Shown here piece after piece: positions 27,379 through 37,087 of a stretch of DNA of 60,697 nucleotides (its first letter is position 1; the number at the start of each line of letters is the position of its first letter). Source of the stretch: an uncultured Clostridia bacterium (GTDB lineage: Bacteria > Bacillota > Clostridia > Lachnospirales > CAG-274). The notes below the pieces were generated by a model. That model searched no databases, was not told the origin of the DNA, and was given only the letters and a program-made list of their open reading frames with translations. The stretch lies in assembly GCA_944383305.1 (NCBI GenBank), contig CALWOZ010000009.1, positions 1-60,697 on the forward strand. Direction: 5' to 3'. A program made the position numbers and the translations under genes.

Positions 27379-28662
27379 TTGAAAAATTTTATTAAAAGAT
27401 ATAAACTTGTAATATGTATATTTTTATTAGTATTGTTTGGAATAGCAGGATACAAAACATATGAATATATAAAGTTACAAAAACTAATAAATACACCAGT
27501 AAATGAATTGACAGAAGAACAAAAACTAGAAGATTTTGAGTTTTTATACAATTCCATAATTGAGGACTATCCATATTTAGAGGTTAATAAAAGGAAATAT
27601 GGAGTAGACTGGGCATCTAAAAAAGAGGAATATATAGAACTTATAAAAACAACAAATAATTTTGAACAATGTTTAAAGGACATTTTAGCAGACTTAAACA
27701 ATGACCATACAAATATTTTAGATGCAACAACTATAAAAAACCATATAGAAATATATAAAAATTTAAAACAAAAATCAAGAGCTAAATTTCATCTTAAAAC
27801 TTTAGAAAATCCTTTAGTGCTTAAAATATATAATATTAATAATTCAACAAGTATAAATGTTGAAGAACAAGAAATTGTTCAAGTAGAAAATGCAGTTGTT
27901 GGAGATATTGTAGAGGGGAAAGTTGCATCTATCTATATACCAAAAATGTTAAATGACTATGTTATGGAAAAGGATAAAGAGTTAATAGAGGGTTATTTAG
28001 AGGATATAAAAGGTTATCAAGCATTAGTTATAGATATTAGAGGAAATACAGGTGGTAGTGGTCCATATTGGACAGATTTTTTATTACCTAAAATATTAAA
28101 AACAGAAGAAAAAGCAACAACATATATGTTTACAAAAGGTAGTGAATACATTAAAGATTTTCTTGATGTAGCTACAGGTATTTTTTATAAAATACCTAAA
28201 GTTGAGGATTTAGACACTTCTAGTTTGACTAATTTACCACCAGAGGTGTTGACAGATTTTGAATACTATATAAAAAATGACATTACAATAAAACCAAGCA
28301 AAGACAGTATAAAATTTGACGGGAATATATATTTATTAGTAGATGGTGGTGTATTTTCAGCAGCAGAAGGACTTGCTATTTTTGCAAAAGAATCGGGATT
28401 TGCTACTATTATAGGACAGCAGACAAAAGGTGATGGTGGTGGTTTTGAAATACTTTATAAAATGTTACCTAATAGTGGATATATTTATAGCTTTCCTGGA
28501 GAAATGGCAACAAGTAGTGACGGAACATCAAGTGAAGAATATGGGACAACCCCCGATTATATAGTAAATTCAGCAAAATTCCCAAATGAGTATATAAATT
28601 TAGATGAATGTATAAGAAAGGTATTAGAACTTGAAGAAATTGATATAAGTGAGATAAAATAA
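27379..28662 (+). CDS. Membrane-anchored S41 peptidase 1
   Basis: A 427-aa protein starting at TTG (GAGGTG 8 bp upstream). Residues 9-30 are a membrane anchor; a short cap region follows, then the tail-specific-protease core: YQALVIDIRGNTGGSG at ~214, and YLLVDGGVFSAAEGLAIFAK at ~316 with the probable catalytic Ser in VFSAAEG. GQQTKGDGGGF follows at ~343, and TTPDYIV near the end. There is no PDZ domain, unlike CtpA. In RiPP loci S41 proteases can remove the leader peptide; here that is inferred from position directly after the precursor. Confidence 0.85.
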   Translation: MKNFIKRYKLVICIFLLVLFGIAGYKTYEYIKLQKLINTPVNELTEEQKLEDFEFLYNSIIEDYPYLEVNKRKYGVDWASKKEEYIELIKTTNNFEQCLKDILADLNNDHTNILDATTIKNHIEIYKNLKQKSRAKFHLKTLENPLVLKIYNINNSTSINVEEQEIVQVENAVVGDIVEGKVASIYIPKMLNDYVMEKDKELIEGYLEDIKGYQALVIDIRGNTGGSGPYWTDFLLPKILKTEEKATTYMFTKGSEYIKDFLDVATGIFYKIPKVEDLDTSSLTNLPPEVLTDFEYYIKNDITIKPSKDSIKFDGNIYLLVDGGVFSAAEGLAIFAKESGFATIIGQQTKGDGGGFEILYKMLPNSGYIYSFPGEMATSSDGTSSEEYGTTPDYIVNSAKFPNEYINLDECIRKVLELEEIDISEIK

Positions 28663-28687
28663 TTTATATAGGATATAAGGATTAAAT

Positions 28688-30019
28688 ATGAGTAAATTAA
28701 AAAATAAAAAAATATTATTATGTGTTTTAGTAGTGATTGTGATTTTATTGCTAGGATACAAAATATATGAATATATAAATCTGCAGAAACTAATAAATAC
28801 ACCTATTAATAAATTGACAAATGAACAAAAATTAGAAGATTTTGAATATTTATATAATACTATAGTAGAAAATTACCCATTTTTAGAGGTAAATAAAAGA
28901 AAGTATGGTGTAGATTGGGAAGCCAATAAAGAAAAGTACATAGAACTTATAAAACAAGAACCTGATTTTGAAGTGGCTTTAAACCAGATATTATCTGAGT
29001 TAAACAATAGTCATACTAATTTAACAACAAAAAGTTTTTTGGAGTATGCAACATATATTTATCAAAGCATAGACGAAACAACTTTAGAAGAACTAAATTT
29101 AAGTAAAGAAGAAGTAAACTGGAATAGTATACAGTCAAGATTAGAAGTATTAAATAATCCTTTAGTACAGGCTAGATATGGGCTAGATGCAAACACAAAT
29201 CCATATTTTAATACTAATAGTGAAGTTTGGGAAAATTATACAACTAATGCACAGGTTAGGGATATTGTAGAGGGGAAAGTGGCATCTATTTATATTCCAT
29301 CAATGATTAGTTATGATGCACTAGAAGAAGATAGAAAAATAATTATAGAATATCTTAATAAAGTTAAAAATTATCAAGCATTAGTTATTGACATTAGAGG
29401 AAATGGTGGTGGAAACTCTAGTTATTGGCAGGCTTTCTTATTACCTTTAATATTAAAAGAATCAGCAGAAGTTAAGGATTATGCTTTTTATAAAGACGGT
29501 GAAATAATTAAGAAAGAATTAGAAAATTCAGGAGAAACTATATTTAAAGTGGAGGACTTAGATTTAAGTCAATTACCTAATTTACCCCCAGAAATTAGTG
29601 AAGATTTTACATATTATACTGAGGGTAGTTTAGAGATTTTACCTGATGAAGAAAATTATATTGGATTTGACGGAAATATATATTTATTTGTAGATGGCAG
29701 TGTATTTTCATCATCTGAGTCCCTTGCTGTATATGCAAAAGAAATGGGATTTGCCACAATTATAGGAGAACAGACAAAAGGCGATGGTATAGGAGTAGGT
29801 TTTGAACCACTACTTACAATGCTACCTAACAGTGGATATGTTATTAGATTTACTGGAGGTATGGGAGTGACAAGTGATGGAACTTGTAATGCAGAATATG
29901 GTACAACACCAGATTATATAGTGCCATCAGCAAAATATCCTGATGAGTATATAAATTTAGATAAATGTGTAGAAAAAGTGTTAGAACTTGAAGGAATTGA
30001 TACAAGAGAGTTAAAATAG
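28688..30019 (+). CDS. Membrane-anchored S41 peptidase 2
   Basis: A 443-aa paralogue 25 bp downstream of peptidase 1. It has the same anchor plus S41 core: YQALVIDIRGNGGGNSSYW, FVDGSVFSSSESLAVYAK with the probable nucleophile in VFSSSES, and GEQTKGDGIG. It carries a ~16-residue insert near residue 115 relative to its neighbours. It is closer to peptidase 3 than to peptidase 1 through most of its length. Confidence 0.85.
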   Translation: MSKLKNKKILLCVLVVIVILLLGYKIYEYINLQKLINTPINKLTNEQKLEDFEYLYNTIVENYPFLEVNKRKYGVDWEANKEKYIELIKQEPDFEVALNQILSELNNSHTNLTTKSFLEYATYIYQSIDETTLEELNLSKEEVNWNSIQSRLEVLNNPLVQARYGLDANTNPYFNTNSEVWENYTTNAQVRDIVEGKVASIYIPSMISYDALEEDRKIIIEYLNKVKNYQALVIDIRGNGGGNSSYWQAFLLPLILKESAEVKDYAFYKDGEIIKKELENSGETIFKVEDLDLSQLPNLPPEISEDFTYYTEGSLEILPDEENYIGFDGNIYLFVDGSVFSSSESLAVYAKEMGFATIIGEQTKGDGIGVGFEPLLTMLPNSGYVIRFTGGMGVTSDGTCNAEYGTTPDYIVPSAKYPDEYINLDKCVEKVLELEGIDTRELK

Positions 30020-30397
30020 TAATTAAGTGAGTGATAACATTTCAAAAATAGGATATACACAAAAAATAAAAAATTCAAAAGTAAAAAATAAAGAATAATG
30101 AGCAAAATTATAAATCATAACTACACCTTATATATAGGGTACCGTCATAAAGTTTTAAAAATTTGGAGCAAAGGATGGAGCCTTTTAGATTCAAGCATAT
30201 CAAATAAAATAAGAAAAAGGCTAATAAAAGATACTTTTGCAGATAGTATGCAAAGTTAAAAGATTTATCCGTTAAAAATGATATGGAGATTACAGACAAA
30301 TTAGTTGATAATAAAAAGTTTATTAAACTAAAAGAAAAAGGTATGTTTACTGAAAAAATTCAAAATTAGATAATGAATTTATAGAATATATTTATTT

Positions 30398-30553
30398 AAT
30401 GTAGACTTACGTGTATTAGACGAACAATCATCTTATTTTGATAGAGATAGTTGTGAGATATTAAAGAGTTATTTAGCGGAACATAAAAAATATAAAATAA
30501 TTATATGTATAACATATTATAATCATTTTATAGGTGTATCAGATGAAGTTTAA
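30398..30553 (+). pseudogene. Remnant of a second ABC exporter ATPase
   Basis: The open end of a broken ATPase reads NVDLRVLDEQSSYFDRDSCE, then EHKKYKIIICITYYNHFIGV and a stop. It aligns residue by residue with the C-terminus of the ABC gene at 26399-27097, but Walker B (DEP to DEQ) and the H-loop (ITHD to ITYY) are mutated. 30020-30397 upstream contains further unreadable fragments. It precedes precursor 2 by 27 bp, exactly as the better-preserved ABC gene precedes precursor 1. Confidence 0.7.
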
Positions 30554-30580
30554 TGATAATACTAAAAGGAGGTAAAAAAT

Positions 30581-30742
30581 ATGAAGTATTTAGTAAGACC
30601 ACAAAGAATAGAAACAAGAACTGTGTGTTTTTGTTATGCTACGCTACCACCTAATTGCCCAGATAATTGTAATGCTAATTGTAGAAATTTTTGTGGAGCA
30701 CAAGTGTGTTCACCAAGAATGGAGCCAATGTCATTAAATTAA
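30581..30742 (+). CDS. Cys-rich RiPP precursor 2 (Clo7bot-like)
   Basis: A 53-aa peptide beginning MKYLVRPQRIETRTVC after AAAAGGAGG. It has seven Cys, arranged C-x-C near residue 15, then NC, NC, NC, FC, VC, and ends CGAQVCSPRMEPMSLN. The leader and the final ~15 residues are shared with precursor 1; the Cys-rich core differs in length, spacing and composition (ATLPPNCPDNCNANCRNFC). A conserved leader and tail around a variable core is the expected pattern for two products of one maturase. Confidence 0.85.
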   Translation: MKYLVRPQRIETRTVCFCYATLPPNCPDNCNANCRNFCGAQVCSPRMEPMSLN

Positions 30743-30754
30743 AACTAGTAATTT

Positions 30755-30795
30755 AAAAAGATAAGTATTGTTTAATTAAAATACTTATCTTTTTT
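30755..30795 (+). terminator. Intrinsic terminator after precursor 2
   Basis: Same stem as after precursor 1: AAAAAGATAAGTATT with its complement, ending in six T. Confidence 0.85.
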
Positions 30796-30989
30796 ATGTT
30801 ATTTACCATTTTTAGTGGCGTTTAAAATATTAAATAATAAAAAGATATTTGGATATATTATTATTTTAAATATTTTAGGTTAAATGTTATATAAAACAAG
30901 CATATTTTTAATAAAAAATATATAAAATGTTAAGTTTAAATATTTTTTATGAGTATATTTCAATAACAAATAAATTTTCGCTATAACTA

Positions 30990-31017
30990 TTGACAAATAA
31001 CCTTTAAGTATTATACT
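30990..31017 (+). promoter_or_regulatory. Promoter of S41 peptidase 3
   Basis: TTGACA (30990-30995), 16 bp, TATACT (31012-31017), 32 bp before the TTG start. It suggests the third protease is expressed independently of precursor 2. Confidence 0.65.
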
Positions 31018-31049
31018 TAATAAGTATTAGTTAATATAGAGGTGATAAA

Positions 31050-32336
31050 TTGAAAAATTTTATTAAAAGATATAGGTTTATAATAGTTATATTTTTATTA
31101 ATATTATTTGGAATAGCAGGATATAAAACATATGAATATATAAAGTTACAAAAACTAATAAATACACCAGTAAATGAATTGACAGAAGAACAAAAATTAG
31201 AGGATTTTGAATATTTATATAATGTTATAGTAGAAAACTATCCACTTTTAGAGGTTAATAAAAGAAAATATGGAGTAGATTGGGTAGCTAATAAAGAAAA
31301 ATACATAGAGTTTATAAAACAAGAACCTGATTTTAAATTGGCTTTAGAACAAATAGTATCTGAATTAAATAATAGCCATACTAGTATACTATCAAAGGGT
31401 TTTGTAGAAAAATTAGTGTATTATTATCAAAATATATCAATATTTTCGTGGAGACAGATGCATTTAGATATATTAGATAATCCATTAGTACAAGCCAGAT
31501 ATGGATTAGATATAGATAGCAACCTATATTTGAATACTGATAGTCAATTTATGAAAAATTATAAATCTAATGCAGTAGTACAAGATATTGTGGAAGATAA
31601 AGTTGCATCTATTTATATTCCAGAAATGATTAGTTATGATGATATAGAACAAGATAGAAAGCTAATTACAGAATATCTTAGCAAAGTTAAAGATTATCAA
31701 GCATTAGTTATTGATATTAGAGGAAATGATGGTGGAGACTCAAGTTATTGGCAATATTTTTTACTGCCATTGCTATTAAAAGAACAAGTAGGAGTTAAAA
31801 CTTATACTTTTTATAAAGATGGTGAATTAGTTGAAGAATATTTAAAAAAATCTAGACAAAATACATTAAAAGTAGATGATTTAGATTTAAGTAGGTTTCC
31901 AAATTTATCCCTCGAAATTAGTGAAGATTTTACATATTATACAGAAAATAATTTAGATATTTTACCTTCAGAAGAAGACTATATTGGATTTGATGGGAAT
32001 ATATACTTATTTGTAGATAGTAATGTATATTCATCGTCTGAGTCGCTTGCTGTGTATGCAAAAGAGTCAGGGTTTGCTACTATCATAGGACAACAAACAG
32101 GGGGTGACGGAATAGGAACAGAACCATTAATTACAATGTTACCTAATAGTGGATATATTTTTAGATTTTCAAAAGAAATGGGTATAACAAGTGATGGAAC
32201 TTGTAATGAAGAATATGGAACTACACCTGATTATATAGTGCCATCAGCAAAATTCCCAGAGGAGTATATAAATTTAGATGAATGTGTAAGAAAGGTATTA
32301 GAACTTGAAGAAATTGATATAAGTGAGATAAAATAA
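31050..32336 (+). CDS. Membrane-anchored S41 peptidase 3
   Basis: A 428-aa paralogue of the two upstream proteases, TTG start after GAGGTGA. The anchor is at residues 9-30 and the core includes YQALVIDIRGNDGGDSSYW and FVDSNVYSSSESLAVYAK. Where the others have QTKGDG this one has QTGGDG, so the Lys is lost; in CtpA-like enzymes a Lys in this neighbourhood is catalytic, although IRBP/tricorn-like S41 members do without. The 5' 45 residues and the C-terminal 40 are nearly identical to peptidase 1, the middle to peptidase 2, so it looks like a mosaic. Confidence 0.85.
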   Translation: MKNFIKRYRFIIVIFLLILFGIAGYKTYEYIKLQKLINTPVNELTEEQKLEDFEYLYNVIVENYPLLEVNKRKYGVDWVANKEKYIEFIKQEPDFKLALEQIVSELNNSHTSILSKGFVEKLVYYYQNISIFSWRQMHLDILDNPLVQARYGLDIDSNLYLNTDSQFMKNYKSNAVVQDIVEDKVASIYIPEMISYDDIEQDRKLITEYLSKVKDYQALVIDIRGNDGGDSSYWQYFLLPLLLKEQVGVKTYTFYKDGELVEEYLKKSRQNTLKVDDLDLSRFPNLSLEISEDFTYYTENNLDILPSEEDYIGFDGNIYLFVDSNVYSSSESLAVYAKESGFATIIGQQTGGDGIGTEPLITMLPNSGYIFRFSKEMGITSDGTCNEEYGTTPDYIVPSAKFPEEYINLDECVRKVLELEEIDISEIK

Positions 32337-33499
32337 CTTATATAGGAATGATTAAATATGAATGATATAAATAAATTAAAAAGTTCTATGATATAATTTC
32401 TGTGTATGAAGATTTAAGTGTACCTTTTTATCCATATATCAAAATAAAATATTAAATAAGTGTATATAAATAACTTATAGGTAATGAAGTAAATATTAAA
32501 AATATTTTAGAAAGTAAATGGAATAGTTATTAATGTAATTAGATTAATTACCATAGGAATTGAAGATTTTGATAGTAAAAATAGTTAGTCTTATATGACA
32601 ATTAAATTTAAAGGTTATAAAAAAAATATATATATTTAAACTAAAAATTTAATTTTAACTAAGGTGTGTTATATTTTTAGTAATAGACTAGAGTAACATA
32701 TAAGCTAAAAATGAAAAATTAAAAAAATTATAGTGAAGAAACACTATGAAATATTGATAAAAATAACTATTTTTTATATTTTAGTGTAATAGGTTCATTA
32801 ATTACATTTAGCTAATTTGTATTAGCAGGTTCATTAAGTAATAAAAATTATAATTAATATATTGATGAAATAGATGAATTTAAAAATAATATTAAGATAG
32901 ATAAAAAATTTTTATATGAGTATAAAATGCCTAAAATAAAAATACTAGAAAAACAACTACTATAAGTAGCAATAAAATGGAGAGATATTCGAAGAATGTA
33001 GAATAGAGTAGACAAGTAATAGATTAAATATTATTTTTACTAATATTTAACTAAAAATTTTTATTATACCATCATAATTTTATAATTTGAAATTATCTAT
33101 CTACTTTTAAAATTTGATATATATCCATATTAATGTTATAGGTATTTATAAATTTGTCATAAGTTATTATTAATATCTTTAATTTAAGAGTACTCTTGGT
33201 ATAGGGTATTCTTTTTTTGAAATTTTTTACTAATTATATTAAAAAAGGTATTAAAGCAATTATTGAAATAAACAATTTTTTATTACTTATATATTAGGAC
33301 AGTAGTTATAGTTGTTTATCTAATTAATAGATTGTTTATTATATTTTATATTAATTAAAATTAAGTAATAGAACATAGGAAATAGACTTAATAGTTATAT
33401 TATGACAAAAATAATAAACATATTTCTAACTTATATTACTAATAGTAATTTTTTTTAGACAAGCATAATAAATATATAAAATAATAATTAAGGAGTGAT
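32337..33499. other. Decayed region
   Basis: No intact gene. Protein-like fragments occur at ~32520-32640 (VINVIRLITIGIEDFDSKNS) and ~32755-32965 (LYFSVIGSLITF, a membrane segment, then EIDEFKNNIKIDKKFLYEYK), all broken by stops. I do not recognise them. Confidence 0.4.
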
Positions 33500-33727
33500 A
33501 AATATAGAAAAATTTAAAAATATTAGTGTAGATTAACTTGTAGATAGTAAGAGGGATAAAAATAAATATAAAGTTATCTAAATATAAAATATGATTGATT
33601 ATATAAAATAAATAAAAAATCTTTACTTAATTTAAGTATAAAAATCATAGAGTTATAATTGTATTTAATAACAATATATTTTTGATATTAAAAGATTATT
33701 TAGAAGAATATTTGGATAAATACTAAG
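33500..33727 (+). pseudogene. Remnant resembling the small DUF6870-type ORF found beside serine recombinases
   Basis: Broken frames read NIEKFKNISVD-LVDSK, then DYIK-IKNLYLI, then KVIIVFNNN..ILKDYLEEYLDKY. The order matches small element-borne proteins with a V/I-D-x-LVDI ... DYI-QIKNPY ... V-V-F pattern that often precede clostridial recombinases. At least four stops are present. Confidence 0.35.
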
Positions 33728-33814
33728 AGTAAAAGTTATGTTAAAATAAGCCCACATTTAACTTTTTTAATATTTAATAAAGCTAATAATAAAATATTTA
33801 GGAGTGTTAATTAA

Positions 33815-34135
33815 ATGAAAATTTTATATTTAAGACTTTCAAAAGAAGATGAGAAAAATTGTGAAAGTATAGTAAATCAAAAAATAATACTAGCATATTT
33901 TATAAATAATAAAGATTTAAAGTTAATATTTATTAGAATAGATGGAAGATACAGTAATAGTGATTTTGAATATCCTGTCTTTAAAAAGATAATAAAAGGT
34001 ATAGAAAATAGTAAAATTATAACAACAAATTTAATAGTAGCATATGAATATAAAACTATACAAATAACTTTCAATTATATGAACAACAATATGTTATTAA
34101 CTGAAATGGAGAAATCTTTAAAATATGCCATATAA
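33815..34135 (+). CDS. Small truncated serine-recombinase-like protein
   Basis: A 106-aa protein preceded by TAGGAGTG. It starts MKILYLRLSKEDEKNCESIVNQ, parallel to YKIAMYTRLSKEDKEKI...ESIVNQ of the next gene, and keeps the RLS serine. It then loses the conserved SRFGRN region and has no DNA-binding domain. Its last 11 bp overlap the start of the large recombinase, so the two are translationally coupled. It may be an accessory subunit, like the small partners in some multi-recombinase elements, or a shrinking pseudogene. Confidence 0.55.
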   Translation: MKILYLRLSKEDEKNCESIVNQKIILAYFINNKDLKLIFIRIDGRYSNSDFEYPVFKKIIKGIENSKIITTNLIVAYEYKTIQITFNYMNNNMLLTEMEKSLKYAI

Positions 34136-35576
34136 AATAGCTATGTATACAAGATTATCTAAAGAAGATAAAGAAAAAATCAAAGTTGAAAGTGAAAGTA
34201 TAGTAAATCAAAAGTTTATAATAGAAAATTTTATTAAAAATAATTTTGAATTAAGAGAAAGTGAAGTAGTTTCTTATAGTGATGATGGATATGTTGGTAG
34301 TAACTTTCAACGACCTGCTATAAAACAATTAATTGAAGATGTGAAAAAAGGCAAGATAAATTGTATAATAGTAAAGGATTTATCTAGGTTTGGAAGAAAC
34401 TATATAGAAGTAGTAAACTATTTAGAAAATATATTACCATTTTTTAAAGTAAGATTTATTGCTATTAATGATAATTTTGATAGTAAAAACTCAAGATATA
34501 ACTTAAATGATATAGATATAAATTTTAAAAACATAATATATGACTATTATTCCAAAGATTTGTCTAATAAAATAATGAGTAGTAAAATTAGTAAAGCTAA
34601 ACAAGGTAACTATTTAGGTTGTATAGCACCTTTTGGTTATAAAAAATCTAAAGAACAAAAGGGCAAGTTAGAAATAGATAATGAAACTTCTTTAATAGTT
34701 AAACAAATTTTTAAATTATTTTTAGATGGTAAAAGTTGTTTAGAAATATCTAAAATTTTAAATGAAAATAATGTTAAGACAAGAATGGAGTTTATAAATA
34801 AAAAGATAAAAACAAATGTTAGTTTATGGAAAAGAGAGCATATTAGAGAAATATTATCAAATAAAGTTTATATTGGTACGTTAGAATATTTAAAAACTAG
34901 TAAGTGTATAAAAACTAGACATAAGCAAATAACTAATGATAAGAAAGATTGGATTATAGTAGATAATGCTCATAAAGGAATTATATGTAAAGAAGATTTT
35001 TATAAAGTACAACAATTATTAAAAAATAAGAAAATAAATAAAAGTAAAGAAAGAAAAAATATTTTTGCTTATAGATTATACTGTGGTAATTGTGGTTATT
35101 CTCTTTATAATTCAACTAAAAAGTATTTTTGTAGAACAATGAAGTATGAATATAGTAATAATTGTAAAGATAATATAATTGAGAAAAAAACTCTTGAAAA
35201 TGTTGTATTAAAAAGTATTGAAAAAATAGTGTTTAATATAAATAGTGATAACATAAAAAATAAAATAAAGTTATATGAAAAAGAATTAACTAAACTTGAA
35301 AATGAAAAAGATGAAATTTATATGTTATATTTAGATGAAAATATAGATAAAGAACAATATTTAATTAATCGTAAAAATATAGAAAATAGAAAAGAAGATA
35401 TATTTAAAAAAATAGAAAACTTAAAAATTAAAAAATATATAAAACTAGATAGTATGGAAAAAGATATTTATGAAAATGAATTAACTTATGAAATAATAGA
35501 TTTATTTATTAAAAAAATTTATGTATATGACAAAAACATAATAGAAATAAGATGGAATTTTAAACTAGAATTTTAA
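34125..35576 (+). CDS. Large serine recombinase (TnpX/TndX-like)
   Basis: A 483-aa protein with all domains in order: resolvase-type catalytic domain (~1-150; YTRLSKED with the catalytic Ser, VKDLSRFGRNYIEV), Recombinase domain (~165-270), a zinc-ribbon with CGNCGYSLY ... YFCRT (~322-345), and a long coiled coil (~375-435). It appears intact. The gene ends ~30 bp before spoVB sequence begins mid-protein, the usual position of such an integrase at the end of its own element. Confidence 0.9.
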   Translation: MPYKIAMYTRLSKEDKEKIKVESESIVNQKFIIENFIKNNFELRESEVVSYSDDGYVGSNFQRPAIKQLIEDVKKGKINCIIVKDLSRFGRNYIEVVNYLENILPFFKVRFIAINDNFDSKNSRYNLNDIDINFKNIIYDYYSKDLSNKIMSSKISKAKQGNYLGCIAPFGYKKSKEQKGKLEIDNETSLIVKQIFKLFLDGKSCLEISKILNENNVKTRMEFINKKIKTNVSLWKREHIREILSNKVYIGTLEYLKTSKCIKTRHKQITNDKKDWIIVDNAHKGIICKEDFYKVQQLLKNKKINKSKERKNIFAYRLYCGNCGYSLYNSTKKYFCRTMKYEYSNNCKDNIIEKKTLENVVLKSIEKIVFNINSDNIKNKIKLYEKELTKLENEKDEIYMLYLDENIDKEQYLINRKNIENRKEDIFKKIENLKIKKYIKLDSMEKDIYENELTYEIIDLFIKKIYVYDKNIIEIRWNFKLEF

Positions 35577-35612
35577 ATAAGTTTTTATTTCCTGTCTTAT
35601 CATCATCATATG
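35577..35612. mobile_element. Right end of the serine-recombinase element (putative attachment site)
   Basis: Between the recombinase stop and the first recognisable spoVB residues there are about 33 bp containing CATCATCATATG. The spoVB frame continues upstream of ATG 35610 only as FYFLSYHHH, which does not look like SpoVB, so the junction probably lies at about 35600-35612. The other end and the missing 5' part of spoVB are not in the window. Confidence 0.55.
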
Positions 35613-36971
35613 TTAGCGTGGAGTATATCATCGTCTGGATTTTCTACAACAATATCAAAATTAGTAGCTGAAGAAAACTCAAAAAGAGAATATGGAAATA
35701 TTAAAAGAGTTTTATCCATATGTATATTTATATCAGGTTTAATAGCTTGTTTTTTAAGTTTTATTGTATTTATATTTTCAGAGTATATAGCTATAAATAT
35801 ATTTAAAAATGAATATACATTACTTTCATTACATATTATGTGTATAAGTTTTCCTTTTATGGCAATAGGTTCTTGTATAAGAGGATACTTTTTAGGAATG
35901 CAAGACACAATTGTTCCAGCAATAAGTCAAGTTTTGGAGCAAGTTGCTAGAATGATTACTATATATTTATTAGCATCTATATTTATACCTATGGGGCTTT
36001 CATATGCTTGTGCTGTTGGTGTTATAGGTATGTGTATAGGAGAAATTTTTTCTTTTTTATATGTAGTAATGATATATAATACAAAAATAAATAAAACTAA
36101 AAAGCCTAATATATCATTAATAAAATATACAAGTATAATATTAGCAATGGCTATACCATTAACTGCAAATAGAGTTTTAGGGTCTTTTTTAAGTACAATA
36201 GAAAATATTTTAATACCACAAAAATTAATGGAGTATGGATATAATGGGACACAAGCTATGAGCCTTTATGGTCAGCTTAGTGGTATGGCTATGCCACTTG
36301 TTATGTTTCCATCATCTTTACTTACAGCACTTGCTATTGCCATAGTTCCAGCCATATCAGAAGCTTTAGCAAAAAATAATATAACAACTATAAGACAAAC
36401 AGTATCAAAGGCATTTATGATAACCTCTCTTATAGGTATAGGGACAGCAGGTGTATTTATATTTTTTTCAAACCAACTAGGGATAACTATTTATTCTCAA
36501 AAAGATATAGGATGGCAACTTTTATACATAGGGTTTTTATGTCCATTTTTATATTTTCATGTTATATTTTCTGGTGTATTAAATGGGCTAGGAGAACAAC
36601 TTTTAATATTTAAAAATAGTATTATTTCTTCTGTAATAAATATTAGCTTTATATATTTTTTAATACCAATTTATGGTTTATACGCATTTATAGTAGGGTG
36701 GTTTTTAAGTTTATTAGTAATTAATATAATATGTGTATTAAAATTAAAAGCAAAAACAAACTTTAGTATTAATATTATAAACAGTATTTTTAAGCCAATT
36801 TTGTGTATTTTATCTAGTGGTATTATATCTAAATATTGTTATAAATTTTTAATATTAAATTATAATAATATTATAAGTTTAATATTAGCATTAGCTATTT
36901 TAGCTTTAATATACATTTTATTATTATTCTTATTAGGCTGTTTAAATAAAAAAGACATAGGTATTTTTTAA
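35610..36971 (+). pseudogene. spoVB: spoVB/MurJ-like flippase, 5' end missing
   Basis: The frame of 453 codons starts in the middle of a polysaccharide-biosynthesis/SpoVB membrane protein: LAWSISSSGFSTTISKLVAEE normally follows ~65 residues carrying the first two membrane helices. About twelve further helices are intact up to TAA. SpoVB is needed for spore cortex synthesis as a lipid II-type flippase. There is no ribosome site before ATG 35610, and the sequence just upstream belongs to the recombinase element. The gene would regain its start only if the element were excised. Confidence 0.8.
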
Positions 36972-37087
36972 AAATATGAAATAAGGGAATAGATTACTAT
37001 TTAATTTTTGCATAACTATTTTTATAATTGGTAAGCATATCTTTATAGATTTATTAAATTTATAATAAAATATAAGGAAGGGTGTAT

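Noticed and set aside
35610-35640. ATG 35610 as a genuine spoVB start
   Set aside because: There is no ribosome site, and the encoded segment normally lies ~65 residues inside the protein.
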